From Paenibacillus sp. D2_2 (lineage in GTDB: Bacteria; Bacillota; Bacilli; Paenibacillales; Paenibacillaceae): a stretch of DNA of 64,000 bases. The stretch lies in contig NZ_CP133605.1 in NCBI RefSeq assembly GCF_031199965.1, positions 1,954,501 to 2,018,500 on the forward strand. The letters are read 5' to 3'. How positions within the stretch are numbered: position 1 is the stretch's first letter; each line of letters starts with the position of its first letter. This document shows, piece after piece, positions 54,590 to 63,544 of this stretch. Below the pieces are notes generated by a model. That model was not told the DNA's origin. It worked only from the letters and a program-made list of their open reading frames with translations, and did not search any database. The position numbers and the translations under genes are program-made.

Positions 54590-54856
54590 TTGCTTGATAA
54601 ATTCGTAACTAGTATGTCGTTGATTCGGATTCTATCAGGAACGATTGAAATCATGGCGGCTCTGCTTATGCTAAGGCTGGGGCGCGTGGATAAGGCGCTG
54701 GCCGTCAATTCAGCCCTGGCACTCGTCGGGCCAACTGTGCTGATTGTGACGACTTCCATAGGGCTTGCGGGAATGGCGGATAAGCTGTCATGGGGGAAGA
54801 TGCTATGGATTGCTATAGGTGTCGGTTGTCTCTTAATCGGTATTTTAAAAAAATGA
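54590..54856 (+). CDS. yqhV: YqhV, DUF2619 small membrane protein
   Basis: An 88-residue protein with about three hydrophobic helices and the stretch SLIRILSGTIEIMAALLMLRLGRVDKALAVNSALALVGP seen in YqhV (given here across helices 1-2). A TTG start at 54590 fits GAGGAGG nine bases upstream; longer in-frame starts at 54548 would cover that site. Function unknown; directly precedes spoIIIAA as in B. subtilis. Confidence 0.85.
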   Translation: MLDKFVTSMSLIRILSGTIEIMAALLMLRLGRVDKALAVNSALALVGPTVLIVTTSIGLAGMADKLSWGKMLWIAIGVGCLLIGILKK

Positions 54857-54991
54857 TAGATTTCCGGTCATAATCACCAAGTACAGGCATACACATGAGA
54901 TATGACAAAACACAAATAGATAATAGAGGTTCTTCAATGTAAGGAATTTTGCACAGCAATAAGAAAGAGAAAAGGCTTTGGGGGTACGAGA

Positions 54992-55990
54992 ATGGACCCA
55001 AACTGGTTAATGGTATTTCCCGACAAACTTCGGCACCTGCTACTTAAGCTACCTCCCTCTATCTTTGCAAGACTTGAGGAAATTCGTATCCGGGAAGGGC
55101 GTCCGCTAGAAGTCAACACGGGAGGGCGATACTACTTCCTTACTGCGGACGGAGGAATGACGCGTGATACTGGAGCTGCATTCCGACCAGACAAGCAGGA
55201 TAGCTTACGTCTGCTGGATCAAATTACTAACCACTCCATGTACACGATGGAAGAAGAACTACGGCGAGGCTTCATTACGATTGCAGGCGGCCATCGAATT
55301 GGACTGGCCGGGAGGACGGTGCTTAGTGGCGGTAAAGTGGAACACATCCGTGATATTAGTGGATTTAACATCCGCATCGCTCGCGAGGTGTGTGGAGCTG
55401 CTGACCCGGTATTACCTCAACTTCTGGATTTCAAGCAGAACAGTGTGCTTCACACATTGATTCTATCCCCGCCCCAGCATGGGAAGACAACCTTGATCCG
55501 CGATCTTGCCCGGCAGATCAGCAGCGGAACATGGGGACATCCAGAAGCGAGATGGCCTGGACTGAAGGTAGGAATCGTCGATGAAAGATCAGAGATTGCC
55601 GGAAGCAGGAATGGGGTGCCAAGCTATGATGTTGGTCCACGGACCGATGTGATGGACGGATGCCCGAAGGCGGAAGGGATGATGATGATGATACGCTCCA
55701 TGTCGCCTGAGGTGCTGGTGGTCGATGAGATTGGAAGGTTAGAGGATGCCGAGGCTCTGGCAGAGGCACTACACGCAGGAGTACGCGTGATCGCTACGGC
55801 GCATGGGTCAAGCCTCGATGACTTAAGCTCCCGACCGGCGCTCTCCAAACTGCTCCAATCAGGATTCTTCCAAATGTATGTCGTATTGAGACGTAGTGAT
55901 CAAGGCTTGTCATTTCGGCTCTGGGATGGGAAGCGAAGAGGCGTTCCGCTCTATAATCCGGGAATGAAGGGTAGGGAAGCGGATGCTTAA
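54992..55990 (+). CDS. spoIIIAA: SpoIIIAA, ATPase of the SpoIIIA-SpoIIQ feeding-tube complex
   Basis: Secretion-type AAA ATPase of 332 residues, the motor-like component of the SpoIIIA channel between mother cell and forespore. Walker A is LSPPQHGKTTLIRD (GKTT at 164-167); Walker B-like region is PEVLVVDEIGR. Resembles type II/III secretion ATPases. Opens the eight-gene spoIIIA operon; its end overlaps spoIIIAB by eight bases. No sigma-E promoter could be fixed with confidence in the 135-base gap upstream. Confidence 0.95.
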   Translation: MDPNWLMVFPDKLRHLLLKLPPSIFARLEEIRIREGRPLEVNTGGRYYFLTADGGMTRDTGAAFRPDKQDSLRLLDQITNHSMYTMEEELRRGFITIAGGHRIGLAGRTVLSGGKVEHIRDISGFNIRIAREVCGAADPVLPQLLDFKQNSVLHTLILSPPQHGKTTLIRDLARQISSGTWGHPEARWPGLKVGIVDERSEIAGSRNGVPSYDVGPRTDVMDGCPKAEGMMMMIRSMSPEVLVVDEIGRLEDAEALAEALHAGVRVIATAHGSSLDDLSSRPALSKLLQSGFFQMYVVLRRSDQGLSFRLWDGKRRGVPLYNPGMKGREADA

Positions 55991-56501
55991 AATGCTGGGT
56001 GCTGTGCTGGTGATAGCCGCCACAACATTGGCCGGATGGGTACAAGCAAAGCAATATGCAAGCCGGCCGAGGCAAATTCGTCGTCTGATCCTTGCGCTAA
56101 AAAGGCTGGAGACCGAAATTATGTATGGCTTCACACCGTTGCCTGAGGCGCTTGTCAGAATTGGCGAACAGAGTGGTGGCGCGGTAGGCTCGATCTTTCA
56201 TTCAGCAGCGGAGAATATGAAGCCTCCTGATAATAGAACAGCGCAGGATGCACTGCAGCTAGCGATCGAGTCCGGCTGGAACACGACGGCAATGAAGAAG
56301 GCGGAACAGGACATTATGAGGCAGTTCAGTTATACGCTCGGGACTAGCGATCGCAAGGACCAGCTTGGACATATAGCCACAGCGGTCCGTCAGTTGGAGA
56401 GTGAGGAGCATGAGGCGCGTGAAGAGCAGAACCGTTACGAGAAGATGTTCAGAAGTCTAGGACTGCTGTTCGGCGTATTTATCGTCATTGTGATGTACTG
56501 A
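55983..56501 (+). CDS. spoIIIAB: SpoIIIAB, stage III sporulation protein
   Basis: A 172-residue protein, N-terminal membrane anchor (about 3-18), a helical cytoplasmic body (RPRQIRRLILALKRLETEI..., GSIFHSAAENM) related to type II secretion GspF cytoplasmic domains, and a C-terminal membrane helix (about 156-171). Second gene of the operon, overlapping spoIIIAA. Confidence 0.93.
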   Translation: MLKMLGAVLVIAATTLAGWVQAKQYASRPRQIRRLILALKRLETEIMYGFTPLPEALVRIGEQSGGAVGSIFHSAAENMKPPDNRTAQDALQLAIESGWNTTAMKKAEQDIMRQFSYTLGTSDRKDQLGHIATAVRQLESEEHEAREEQNRYEKMFRSLGLLFGVFIVIVMY

Positions 56502-56558
56502 GAGCAGGCCATCTTATCCAATTGTCACCGGTGAAACTAATTGTGAGGTGCCATATCA

Positions 56559-56762
56559 ATGAACATAGAAGTGAACGCAATCTTTCAAATTGCAGGCATC
56601 GGAATCATTATCGCCATGATTCATACGGTACTGAAGCAGATGGGAAAAGAAGACATGGCCCATTGGGTGACTCTGATCGGATTTGTTGTCGTGCTGTTCA
56701 TGGTCATCCGCCTGCTTGATAATTTGTTCCAAGAGATCAAATCGATCTTCTTGTTCCAGTAG
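56559..56762 (+). CDS. spoIIIAC: SpoIIIAC, small membrane protein
   Basis: A 67-residue two-helix membrane protein (INIEVNAIFQIAGIGIIIAMI-like start, TVLKQMGKEDMAHWVTLIGFVVVL). Matches the family in length and motif LKQMGKEDMAHW. It follows spoIIIAB by 57 bases, after GTGAGGTG. Confidence 0.93.
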   Translation: MNIEVNAIFQIAGIGIIIAMIHTVLKQMGKEDMAHWVTLIGFVVVLFMVIRLLDNLFQEIKSIFLFQ

Positions 56763-56772
56763 GTGAACGGCT

Positions 56773-57161
56773 GTGGAAATGATTCAGATCGTAGGAATCG
56801 GATTATTAGCAACGGTGCTGATCCTCGTTATTAAAGAGCAAAAACCAATGTTTGCCTTCCTGATTGGGGCAAGCACGGGTATATATATCTTCTTGTATCT
56901 GATTGGCAAAATTGGCGGAATTATTGATGTGCTAGAGCAACTAGCGGCTTCCTCTGGCGTGCAAATGATCTATCTGAAGACGATTCTCAAGATTATCGGC
57001 ATCGCCTACATCGCTGAATTCGGAGCACAAATCGTTAGAGATGCCGGCAGGAGGGCATTGCTTCAAAGATAGAACTGGCTGGCAAAGTCATGATTATGGT
57101 TCTGGCCATTCCGATTATCAGCATTATTATCGAGACCGTCATCAAGCTGCTGCCGACATAG
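56773..57161 (+). CDS. spoIIIAD: SpoIIIAD, membrane protein, frameshifted
   Basis: A membrane protein of about 129 residues with four helices. The frame reads EMIQIVGIGLLATVLILVIK to IVRDAGR and then stops at 57070-57072. Adding one base in the CCGG region 57044-57048 gives RDAGQEGIASKIELAGKVMIMVLAIPI and a stop at 57159-57161, matching SpoIIIAD of Bacillus (DAGQGAIASKIELAGK). Start at GTG after AGGTG. Because the whole operon is otherwise intact, a sequencing error is likely. Confidence 0.9.
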
Positions 57162-57178
57162 CTAAGGTGGGACACGAG

Positions 57179-58369
57179 ATGAGACCAATACAATTGAGCT
57201 TTGCATATAGGACGATGATCCTTCTCGTTCTAAGCTTTGTAATCCTGTGGCCGATCCGCGTGATGGCTGAAGGGCCAGACAATGGCTGGATCGAAAGGCA
57301 GGCCGAGCAATTGCCAACGGATGAAGTAGAATCGTACTGGCAGAAGCTGATGAAGGACTATGGCGGATTTTTCCCGGATCAGAAAGTTCCCTCTTTTATG
57401 GACATGTTGGTTCAGGGGGATCAGGGATTCTCTTTGAAGACAGGCTTCCTAGGTCTGATGCGATATATGTGGCATGAAGTGCTGTACAACGGTCATATTC
57501 TCGTCACCATCGTACTTCTGTCGATCTTCAGCATGATACTGGAGACGCTGCAATCGGCATTTGAGCGCAAGCAAGTGAGCAAGGTTGCTTACTCGATCTG
57601 CTTCATGGTCATTCTAGTACTGGCGATCAACAGCTTCCATGTGGCGATTAGTTACGCCACCGAGGCGATTACCGGGATGATAGACTTCATGATGGCGATG
57701 GTTCCACTGCTGTTCACCTTGCTCGCTTCTATGGGAAATGTAGCGACGGTGTCAGTCACTCATCCGCTAGTCGTCTTTATGGTCCATACCGTAGGTACTC
57801 TCGTTCATACAGTAATATTTCCATTATTGTTCTTCTCGGCCGTTCTGCATATCGTCAGCACTTTATCAGACAAGTATAAGCTGACTCAGCTCGGTAATCT
57901 GCTTCGGACGATCAGTATGAGCTTGCTAGGCATCCTGCTGACTGTATTCCTCGGCGTTATATCGATCAAGGGAATCGCTGGTTCCGTCGTTGATGGTGTA
58001 ACGTTGCGGACAGCAAAGTACTTAACCGGTAATTTCGTCCCGGTCGTCGGAAAGGTGTTCGCTGATGCCACCGACACCGTCATATCGGCTTCGCTACTTG
58101 TTAAAAATTCAATCGGTCTGGTTGGGGTCATTATCCTGTTATTCTTATGTGCCTTTCCGGCCATTAAAATATTGGTTCTAGCGTTAATCTTCAATCTATC
58201 TGCAGCGGTGATGCAGCCGCTTGGAGATACGCCGATTGTGACCTGTCTCGATACGATCGGCAAGAGCATGGTATATGTATTCGCAGCCTTGGCTGCAGTA
58301 GGTCTGATGTTCTTCCTGGCGATCACAATTATGCTGACGGCGGGAAATGTAACGGTGATGATGAGGTGA
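57179..58369 (+). CDS. spoIIIAE: SpoIIIAE, polytopic membrane protein
   Basis: A 396-residue membrane protein: signal-like first helix (about 10-29, ending RVMAEG), a short extracytoplasmic segment, then seven to eight helices including HPLVVFMVHTVGTLVHTVIFP and AVMQPLGDTPIVTCLDTIGKS. ATG at 57179 is used, eight bases after AAGGTGG; an open frame continues upstream only as overlap with spoIIIAD. It is the largest membrane component of the feeding tube. Confidence 0.94.
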   Translation: MRPIQLSFAYRTMILLVLSFVILWPIRVMAEGPDNGWIERQAEQLPTDEVESYWQKLMKDYGGFFPDQKVPSFMDMLVQGDQGFSLKTGFLGLMRYMWHEVLYNGHILVTIVLLSIFSMILETLQSAFERKQVSKVAYSICFMVILVLAINSFHVAISYATEAITGMIDFMMAMVPLLFTLLASMGNVATVSVTHPLVVFMVHTVGTLVHTVIFPLLFFSAVLHIVSTLSDKYKLTQLGNLLRTISMSLLGILLTVFLGVISIKGIAGSVVDGVTLRTAKYLTGNFVPVVGKVFADATDTVISASLLVKNSIGLVGVIILLFLCAFPAIKILVLALIFNLSAAVMQPLGDTPIVTCLDTIGKSMVYVFAALAAVGLMFFLAITIMLTAGNVTVMMR

Positions 58370-58397
58370 GGAATTGCGGTAAGGCGGTGAGGCAAGC

Positions 58398-59180
58398 ATG
58401 AGCTTCTTAGGAGATTGGCTGAAGCAAATAATTATTATCGTTCTGTTCGCGGTCTTTATTGACCTGCTATTGCCTAATCGGGCGATGGAACGTTATGTCC
58501 GCTTTGTTGTCAGTCTATTGATACTGTTAACGCTAATCACTCCTGTTGTTCGCATCTTTACACCGGAAGCCAAGCAGAAGCTGGAGATCGCGCTCACGGA
58601 TAACCTGACCAATCAGGACAGTCGGGATACGAAGCAGAGTACACAAGCGATTTTACGCCAAGGCGAGTTACTGAGGCAGAAGCAGGAAGCCGAAGCTCTG
58701 CAGTGGACAGCGGAGGAGGCGGCTAGGCAGATGAAGCAGTCGATTGAGCAGGAGACAGGTCGCCCCGTTAGCCGCGTCACCGTCAAACTTGTCAATGAGG
58801 ATCAGGATTCTCACACACGCAGTTCTTCAAACCTCCCTGCACAGCCCAAACAGTTGGTTTACACTGCGGTCGAAGTAGTCATGGCTTCGGAGGGGCAAGC
58901 CGCAGAGAACGGTGAAGAGAATCGGGCAACAGAGAAAATAGCGGTACAGTCGGTCGATCAGGTGAAAATTGATGTCGACTTGAAATCCAGAACCTTGGCT
59001 GATCCTTCGAAGAGCAACCTTCCGGACGAACAGTCGAAGGCCGTAATGGCAGGCAAAGATAATTCCGTCTCAGATGATTCTGAAGCGGCTGCTGAGACTC
59101 TGAAGAAGACAAGTTCCGGGCTGGAGAAGCAGATCGAAGACTTGCTTGGCGATAGGTGGGGGTTCCCCGCGAATCAGTGA
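58398..59180 (+). CDS. spoIIIAF: SpoIIIAF, stage III sporulation protein
   Basis: A 260-residue protein: two N-terminal membrane helices (about 9-26 and 33-50, LPNRAMERYVRFVVSLLILLTL across the second) and an extracytoplasmic ring-forming domain related to FliF/EscJ (about 110-215). The C-terminal region is Ser/Asp/Glu-rich, longer than in B. subtilis. Start follows GGTGAGG. Confidence 0.92.
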   Translation: MSFLGDWLKQIIIIVLFAVFIDLLLPNRAMERYVRFVVSLLILLTLITPVVRIFTPEAKQKLEIALTDNLTNQDSRDTKQSTQAILRQGELLRQKQEAEALQWTAEEAARQMKQSIEQETGRPVSRVTVKLVNEDQDSHTRSSSNLPAQPKQLVYTAVEVVMASEGQAAENGEENRATEKIAVQSVDQVKIDVDLKSRTLADPSKSNLPDEQSKAVMAGKDNSVSDDSEAAAETLKKTSSGLEKQIEDLLGDRWGFPANQ

Positions 59181-59224
59181 CGATATCGATGCAATGATTA
59201 TCATTTTTTTCTGGGGGTGAAGAG

Positions 59225-59862
59225 ATGCCTGGGTGGTTTAAGAAGCTGGAGCAATGGATTGGTAAGGGAGGGGACGGCAAGAGAGCACAGTCCTTCCGAC
59301 TAGTACTAATTCTTGGACTTGTTGGTCTGGCGCTGATGATCATATATTCCTTCGTGAATGTGAAAAAGATCGATTCTGGTGGGGATGGAGAGAGCCGCCG
59401 GTATTGCAGAACGTATCCGCTCCCGCTACTCCTGGAACGGAAGGTGATGGCCCTTTCGCTGAGATCGAGTATTCTCTGGAGAGTAAGACAAAAGAAATGT
59501 TAGAGAATATCGTCGGGGTAGGTGCGGTTGATGTGATGGTTAGTGTGGACTCAACGGAAGAAGTTGTTGTACAGCGCAATATTAAGGATACACAGGAACT
59601 AACAGACGAGACGGATAAAGACGGTGGCAAGCGCCATGTTACGCAATATACCCGTGACGGTCAGATCGTTACTTATGAATCCTCTGGCAATGAACAGCCG
59701 ATTATTACGAAGAAGATCAAGCCTACGGTTCGGGGTGTCCTAGTTGTAGCGAAGGGAGCCGAGAACAAGACGGTCAAAGGATTAATTGTAGATGCCGTGG
59801 AGAAAGGGCTGAATGTGCCGGCTTATCGGATCTCAGTCGTACCCCGCAAGCAATCACAATGA
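59225..59862 (+). CDS. spoIIIAG: SpoIIIAG, stage III sporulation protein, frameshifted
   Basis: Ring component of the channel, about 212 residues: N-terminal membrane helix (about 24-45, LVLILGLVGLALMIIYSF), then an EscJ/FliF-like domain (EIEYSLESKTKEMLENIVGV, VDVMVSVDSTEEVVVQRNI, IKPTVRGVLVVAKGAENKTV). The frame breaks near 59388-59395 in GGAGAGAGCC; an AG duplication (or a missing base) separates KKIDSGGDG from EPPVLQNVSAPATPGTEG. A fragment of the dispersed repeat follows immediately before spoIIIAH. Confidence 0.9.
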
Positions 59863-59868
59863 TAGGGA

Positions 59869-59945
59869 AGTTCAAAAAGTCCCCTTTTGATTACGAAGTA
59901 ACTCAGGAAGCATACTCGGCATCGAATCTTGAATTCACCCGGCAT
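59869..59945 (-). repeat. TTCAAAAAG element, half copy inside the spoIIIA operon (copy E)
   Basis: AGTTCAAAAAGTCCCC (59869) through CATCGAATCTTGAATTCACC (59917-59938 region) is the reverse complement of the right half of copies A and C; the left half is missing. It lies between spoIIIAG and spoIIIAH. Confidence 0.75.
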
Positions 59946-59994
59946 CAAATCTTAAATCAATAAATTTTAAAAAATGATTAGGAGGAATTACACA

Positions 59995-60795
59995 ATGAAA
60001 TCGAAAAGACAGACGATATGGCTCGTATCTATGCTTAGCTTGATGGTAATCTTGTCGGCCTATTACTTGTTCACGGAGGACAGCTCAACCAAAGGAAAGA
60101 ATACGGATGGTCAGGTAGCGTCGATGGATCAAAAAGGTGGAACACAAAATGGACTTAACACCTTGGATAATCAGGATGACATGGTTATTACAGAAGTAGA
60201 TCCAGGAAAGTCGCAGGATGGTAGTCTTGCAACTGATGACAATGCTGTAGCGAGCACAGATGAAGGAACCAAGGGTGGCGCTGCTGATGATGGGAAGGAA
60301 CCAGCGCAAAAAGGTAAGGATGACAAGAGCAAGGACGACAAAGGCAAGCAGCCGGAAAATGCAGACAAGTCGAAGGATAGCTCGGCCACAGAAAATACAA
60401 GTGATGAAGATGTGCTGAAGCAGCTTGAGTCGCAAGGAGTTTCAGGCTTAGACAATATGACGTCCTATCAAGCTCAACGCGCCAATAACAACAATAAGAA
60501 GTACGATGAACTGATGAGAACCATCAATGATGAATCCAAGACATTGGAAGAAGCAACGATGGCTCAGAAAGAACTAAGCGCTCTGGAGGAGAAAGAAGAT
60601 AGAATTTACGACATTGAGGAGAAACTTCAGCAGCAATATTCCAATGCGATTGTTAAAGAGAACGGAGATAATTATCAAGTTCTCGTCGTCAGCGAGAAGC
60701 TGGAGGCCAAAGACGCCGTAAGTATTATGGACTTGGTCATTAAGGAACTTGGCGTATCCCAGGATAAAGTTAGCGTTCAATATGTTACTCAATAA
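59995..60795 (+). CDS. spoIIIAH: SpoIIIAH, forespore-facing channel protein
   Basis: A 266-residue bitopic protein: membrane helix (about 9-28, LVSMLSLMVILSAYYL), a long acidic/Lys-rich linker (about 30-135, KGKDDKSKDDKGKQ) and a C-terminal YscJ-like domain (about 150-266, EKLQQQYSNAIVKENGD, SQDKVSVQYV) that binds SpoIIQ. The linker is longer than in B. subtilis (218 aa protein). ATG at 59995 follows AGGAGG. Last gene of the operon. Confidence 0.94.
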   Translation: MKSKRQTIWLVSMLSLMVILSAYYLFTEDSSTKGKNTDGQVASMDQKGGTQNGLNTLDNQDDMVITEVDPGKSQDGSLATDDNAVASTDEGTKGGAADDGKEPAQKGKDDKSKDDKGKQPENADKSKDSSATENTSDEDVLKQLESQGVSGLDNMTSYQAQRANNNNKKYDELMRTINDESKTLEEATMAQKELSALEEKEDRIYDIEEKLQQQYSNAIVKENGDNYQVLVVSEKLEAKDAVSIMDLVIKELGVSQDKVSVQYVTQ

Positions 60796-60887
60796 TGAAG
60801 AATCACTCGACACTAGAAACCAATTCTTGAGTTTGCAAAATAAGTGAAAATGCGCTAAAAAAGCTGAAATTACGGGAAATAAGATGA

Positions 60888-60915
60888 AGAGTCCAAGAAT
60901 GCTTGGACTCTTTCC
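60888..60915 (+). terminator. Terminator of the spoIIIA operon
   Basis: AGAGTCCAAG AATG CTTGGACTCT: perfect ten-base stem followed by TTCCATTTT. Confidence 0.88.
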
Positions 60916-60994
60916 ATTTTGATTGATTGTGATATAATACATAAAGTTATATTGCTGAATAAGGCCAAGGCTTTGCGAAGCTGAAGGAGTGATT

Positions 60995-61498
60995 ATGAAG
61001 ATGATGTTTAATTTGGATGAAATCAAAGAGTTGATTGAATTGGTGGACAAGACGTCCGTACATGAATTAGAGCTTGAAAATGAAGGCTCCAGACTTTGTA
61101 TCCGTAAACCGGGTAAGAGTGAAGTGGTACATGTTCAGCCAGTTGTTGAATCTGCGATGATTCAACCTGCAGGAGCTGTATCCATCAATGCTGCAGCAGG
61201 CATTCCAGCCGCTGCTGCCGAGCCTGCGCCTGTCCAACCAGCCGAACAAGATTCGAATCTACATACTATCGTATCTCCTATGGTTGGAACGTTCTATCGC
61301 TCCTCATCCCCGGATGCTAATTCTTTTGTCAACATTGGCGACCGGGTTGGAGAGAAGACAGTCGTCTGCATTATCGAAGCAATGAAGCTGATGAATGAAC
61401 TGGAGGCCGAAGTCAAAGGCCAAATCATCGATGTGTTGGTTGAGAATGGCCAATTGGTGGAATATGGACAGCCTCTCTTTTTGGTGAAGCCTGAGTAA
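60995..61498 (+). CDS. accB: Biotin carboxyl carrier protein of acetyl-CoA carboxylase
   Basis: Carries biotin between AccC and AccAD for malonyl-CoA synthesis. The 167 residues show an N-terminal helix ([24 protein letters not shown]), an Ala/Pro-rich hinge (about 50-80) and a biotinyl domain (about 88-167, [16 protein letters not shown], biotin Lys in [16 protein letters not shown]). ATG at 60995 follows AAGGAG. A TATAAT -10 lies near 60931. Confidence 0.95.
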   Translation: MKMMFNLDEIKELIELVDKTSVHELELENEGSRLCIRKPGKSEVVHVQPVVESAMIQPAGAVSINAAAGIPAAAAEPAPVQPAEQDSNLHTIVSPMVGTFYRSSSPDANSFVNIGDRVGEKTVVCIIEAMKLMNELEAEVKGQIIDVLVENGQLVEYGQPLFLVKPE

Positions 61499-61541
61499 TT
61501 ATGGCTGTATCATCTAGCTTTTCCAAGGAGGATGGAAGACT

Positions 61542-62885
61542 GTGAAATTTAACAAAATATTAATTGCTAACCGTGGTGAAATTGCGGTTCGAATTATTCG
61601 CGCATGTCGCGAGCTGGGTATTTCATCGGTAGCCGTATACTCAGAGGCAGATAAGGAGTCTCTACATGTTCGTATGGCGGATGAGGCCTACTGCATTGGT
61701 CCGACGGCTTCGAAGGACAGTTATTTAAATCTAACTAATCTGATGAGCGTAGCAACGCTTACTGAATGCGACGCCATTCACCCAGGCTATGGGTTTCTGG
61801 CGGAAAACGCCGATTTTGCTGAAATCTGCAGCTCGTGCAACTTATCCTTTATCGGTCCTTCTCCAGAAGCGATCACGAAAATGGGCGATAAAGCGGTGGC
61901 CAAACAGACGATGAAAAATGCCAACGTTCCGGTCATCCCCGGATCAGACGGTCTGATTGAGGACGTGGAGGAAGCCGTTATGATTGCTCGCGATATCGGC
62001 TACCCAGTAATCATCAAAGCGACCGCCGGCGGTGGCGGCAAGGGAATTCGCATCGCTGAGGACGAGTCATCTCTGATCCAGCAAATTACGACTGCACAGC
62101 AGGAAGCGGAGAAGGCTTTTGGCAATGCAGGTGTATATCTTGAGAAATATTCGACCGGCATGAAGCATGTTGAGATCCAAATCATGGCCGACAAGCATGG
62201 CAATGCCGTATATTTAGGAGAACGTGACTGCTCCGTGCAACGTCGCCGTCAGAAATTGGTTGAGGAAGCACCTTGTCCGGTGTTATCACCTGAGAAGCGT
62301 CAAGAAATGGGAGAGGCTGCAGTAAGAGCAGCGCTCGCTGTAGACTATTCCGGGGCGGGGACATTGGAGTTTCTGCTAAGTCCTGATGGACAGTTCTATT
62401 TCATGGAGATGAATACACGGATTCAGGTAGAGCACCCAGTAACTGAAATGATTACTGGCGTCGACCTAATTCAGGAGATGATCTCTGTCGCAGAGGGGAA
62501 TCCACTCTCTTTCACCCAGGATGATATTAAATTGAATGGCTGGGCGATGGAATGCCGGATTAATGCGGAGGACCCATCGCGTAATTTTATGCCATCTCCG
62601 GGTAAAATCGGCTTCTATCTTCCACCGGGTGGTCCCGGAGTCCGGATTGATAGTGCTGCATATCCCGGCTATATGATCTCACCACATTATGACTCCATGA
62701 TCGCCAAGCTGATCGTCTGGGCCCCTACACGTGAGGAAGCCATTGCTAAGATGAAGCGGGCGTTGTCCGAATTTGTGATTGAAGGAATCCATACAACGAT
62801 TCCATTCCATCAGAAGCTGTTGGAGCATCCAGTATTCATTCGTGGTGACTTCGATATTAAATTTCTGGAAGAACATGAGGTTTAA
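61542..62885 (+). CDS. accC: Biotin carboxylase subunit of acetyl-CoA carboxylase
   Basis: ATP-dependent carboxylation of biotin on AccB. The 447-residue ATP-grasp enzyme starts at GTG ([22 protein letters not shown]) after GGAGG and contains [29 protein letters not shown] (ATP-binding Gly-rich loop), [18 protein letters not shown] and [16 protein letters not shown]. Directly downstream of accB, as in Bacillus. Confidence 0.97.
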   Translation: MKFNKILIANRGEIAVRIIRACRELGISSVAVYSEADKESLHVRMADEAYCIGPTASKDSYLNLTNLMSVATLTECDAIHPGYGFLAENADFAEICSSCNLSFIGPSPEAITKMGDKAVAKQTMKNANVPVIPGSDGLIEDVEEAVMIARDIGYPVIIKATAGGGGKGIRIAEDESSLIQQITTAQQEAEKAFGNAGVYLEKYSTGMKHVEIQIMADKHGNAVYLGERDCSVQRRRQKLVEEAPCPVLSPEKRQEMGEAAVRAALAVDYSGAGTLEFLLSPDGQFYFMEMNTRIQVEHPVTEMITGVDLIQEMISVAEGNPLSFTQDDIKLNGWAMECRINAEDPSRNFMPSPGKIGFYLPPGGPGVRIDSAAYPGYMISPHYDSMIAKLIVWAPTREEAIAKMKRALSEFVIEGIHTTIPFHQKLLEHPVFIRGDFDIKFLEEHEV

Positions 62886-63000
62886 TGTTGGACGGCCAGT
62901 TTGTCATAATGTGCTTGAAATGATATAGTATGTATAATAAGTGCGCGGTTTCTAAGACTTAGAGAGTAGCGTAAGACTTATTGAGAGGTGGATGAATAGA

Positions 63001-63408
63001 ATGAGTGCATTGCCTACAGAGTTCGAACGGACTGAGATTGGCGAGATCCAAATTGCACCAGAGGTCCTTGAGGTTATTGCGGGACTTGCTACAGTAGAAG
63101 TAAAAGGCGTTGCCGGCATGAGCGGTGGATTTGCTGGAGGTATAGCCGAATTACTTGGTAGAAAGAATTTATCTAAAGGCGTTAAGGTGGAAGTTGGTCA
63201 GCGTGAAGCTGCTGTTGACGTATCCGTTATTGTGGAATATGGCAACCGCCTGCCTGAGGTAGCTACCGAAATTCAGCGTAATGTGAAGCGTTCAATCGAG
63301 ACGATGACCGGCCTTAAGGTGATCGAAGTGAACGTGCAAATTCACGACGTTATTTTCAAAGCTGCTGAGAAGATTGAAGAAGTGGAACTTAACCATAGGG
63401 TGAAATAA
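63001..63408 (+). CDS. yqhY: Asp23/Gls24 (YqhY) family protein
   Basis: A 135-residue protein of the Asp23/DUF322 family (EIQIAPEVLEVIAGLATVEVKGVAGMSG, AVDVSVIVEYGNRLPEVA, VNVQIHDVIF). In Bacillus yqhY follows accBC and has been linked to control of acetyl-CoA carboxylase activity. ATG at 63001 fits the family start; the ATG at 62992 in the same frame is closer to the ribosome site GAGAGGTGG and cannot be excluded. Confidence 0.92.
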   Translation: MSALPTEFERTEIGEIQIAPEVLEVIAGLATVEVKGVAGMSGGFAGGIAELLGRKNLSKGVKVEVGQREAAVDVSVIVEYGNRLPEVATEIQRNVKRSIETMTGLKVIEVNVQIHDVIFKAAEKIEEVELNHRVK

Positions 63409-63420
63409 TATCAAGTAACG

Positions 63421-63448
63421 AACCCCCGACCGTTTGCGTCAGGGGTTT
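63421..63448 (+). terminator. Hairpin after yqhY
   Basis: AACCCCCGACC...GTCAGGGGTTT stem with little T run; TACTATAAT follows directly and looks like a -10 for the next gene, so it may separate the two transcripts. Confidence 0.5.
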
Positions 63449-63544
63449 ACTATAATTTTTATATGTAGAGAGAGCTTACAAGTGTACTTTCTGAACTCTC
63501 TCTACATACTAGAACTACCACCCGAGAAGGAGGCTATCCCTGTC

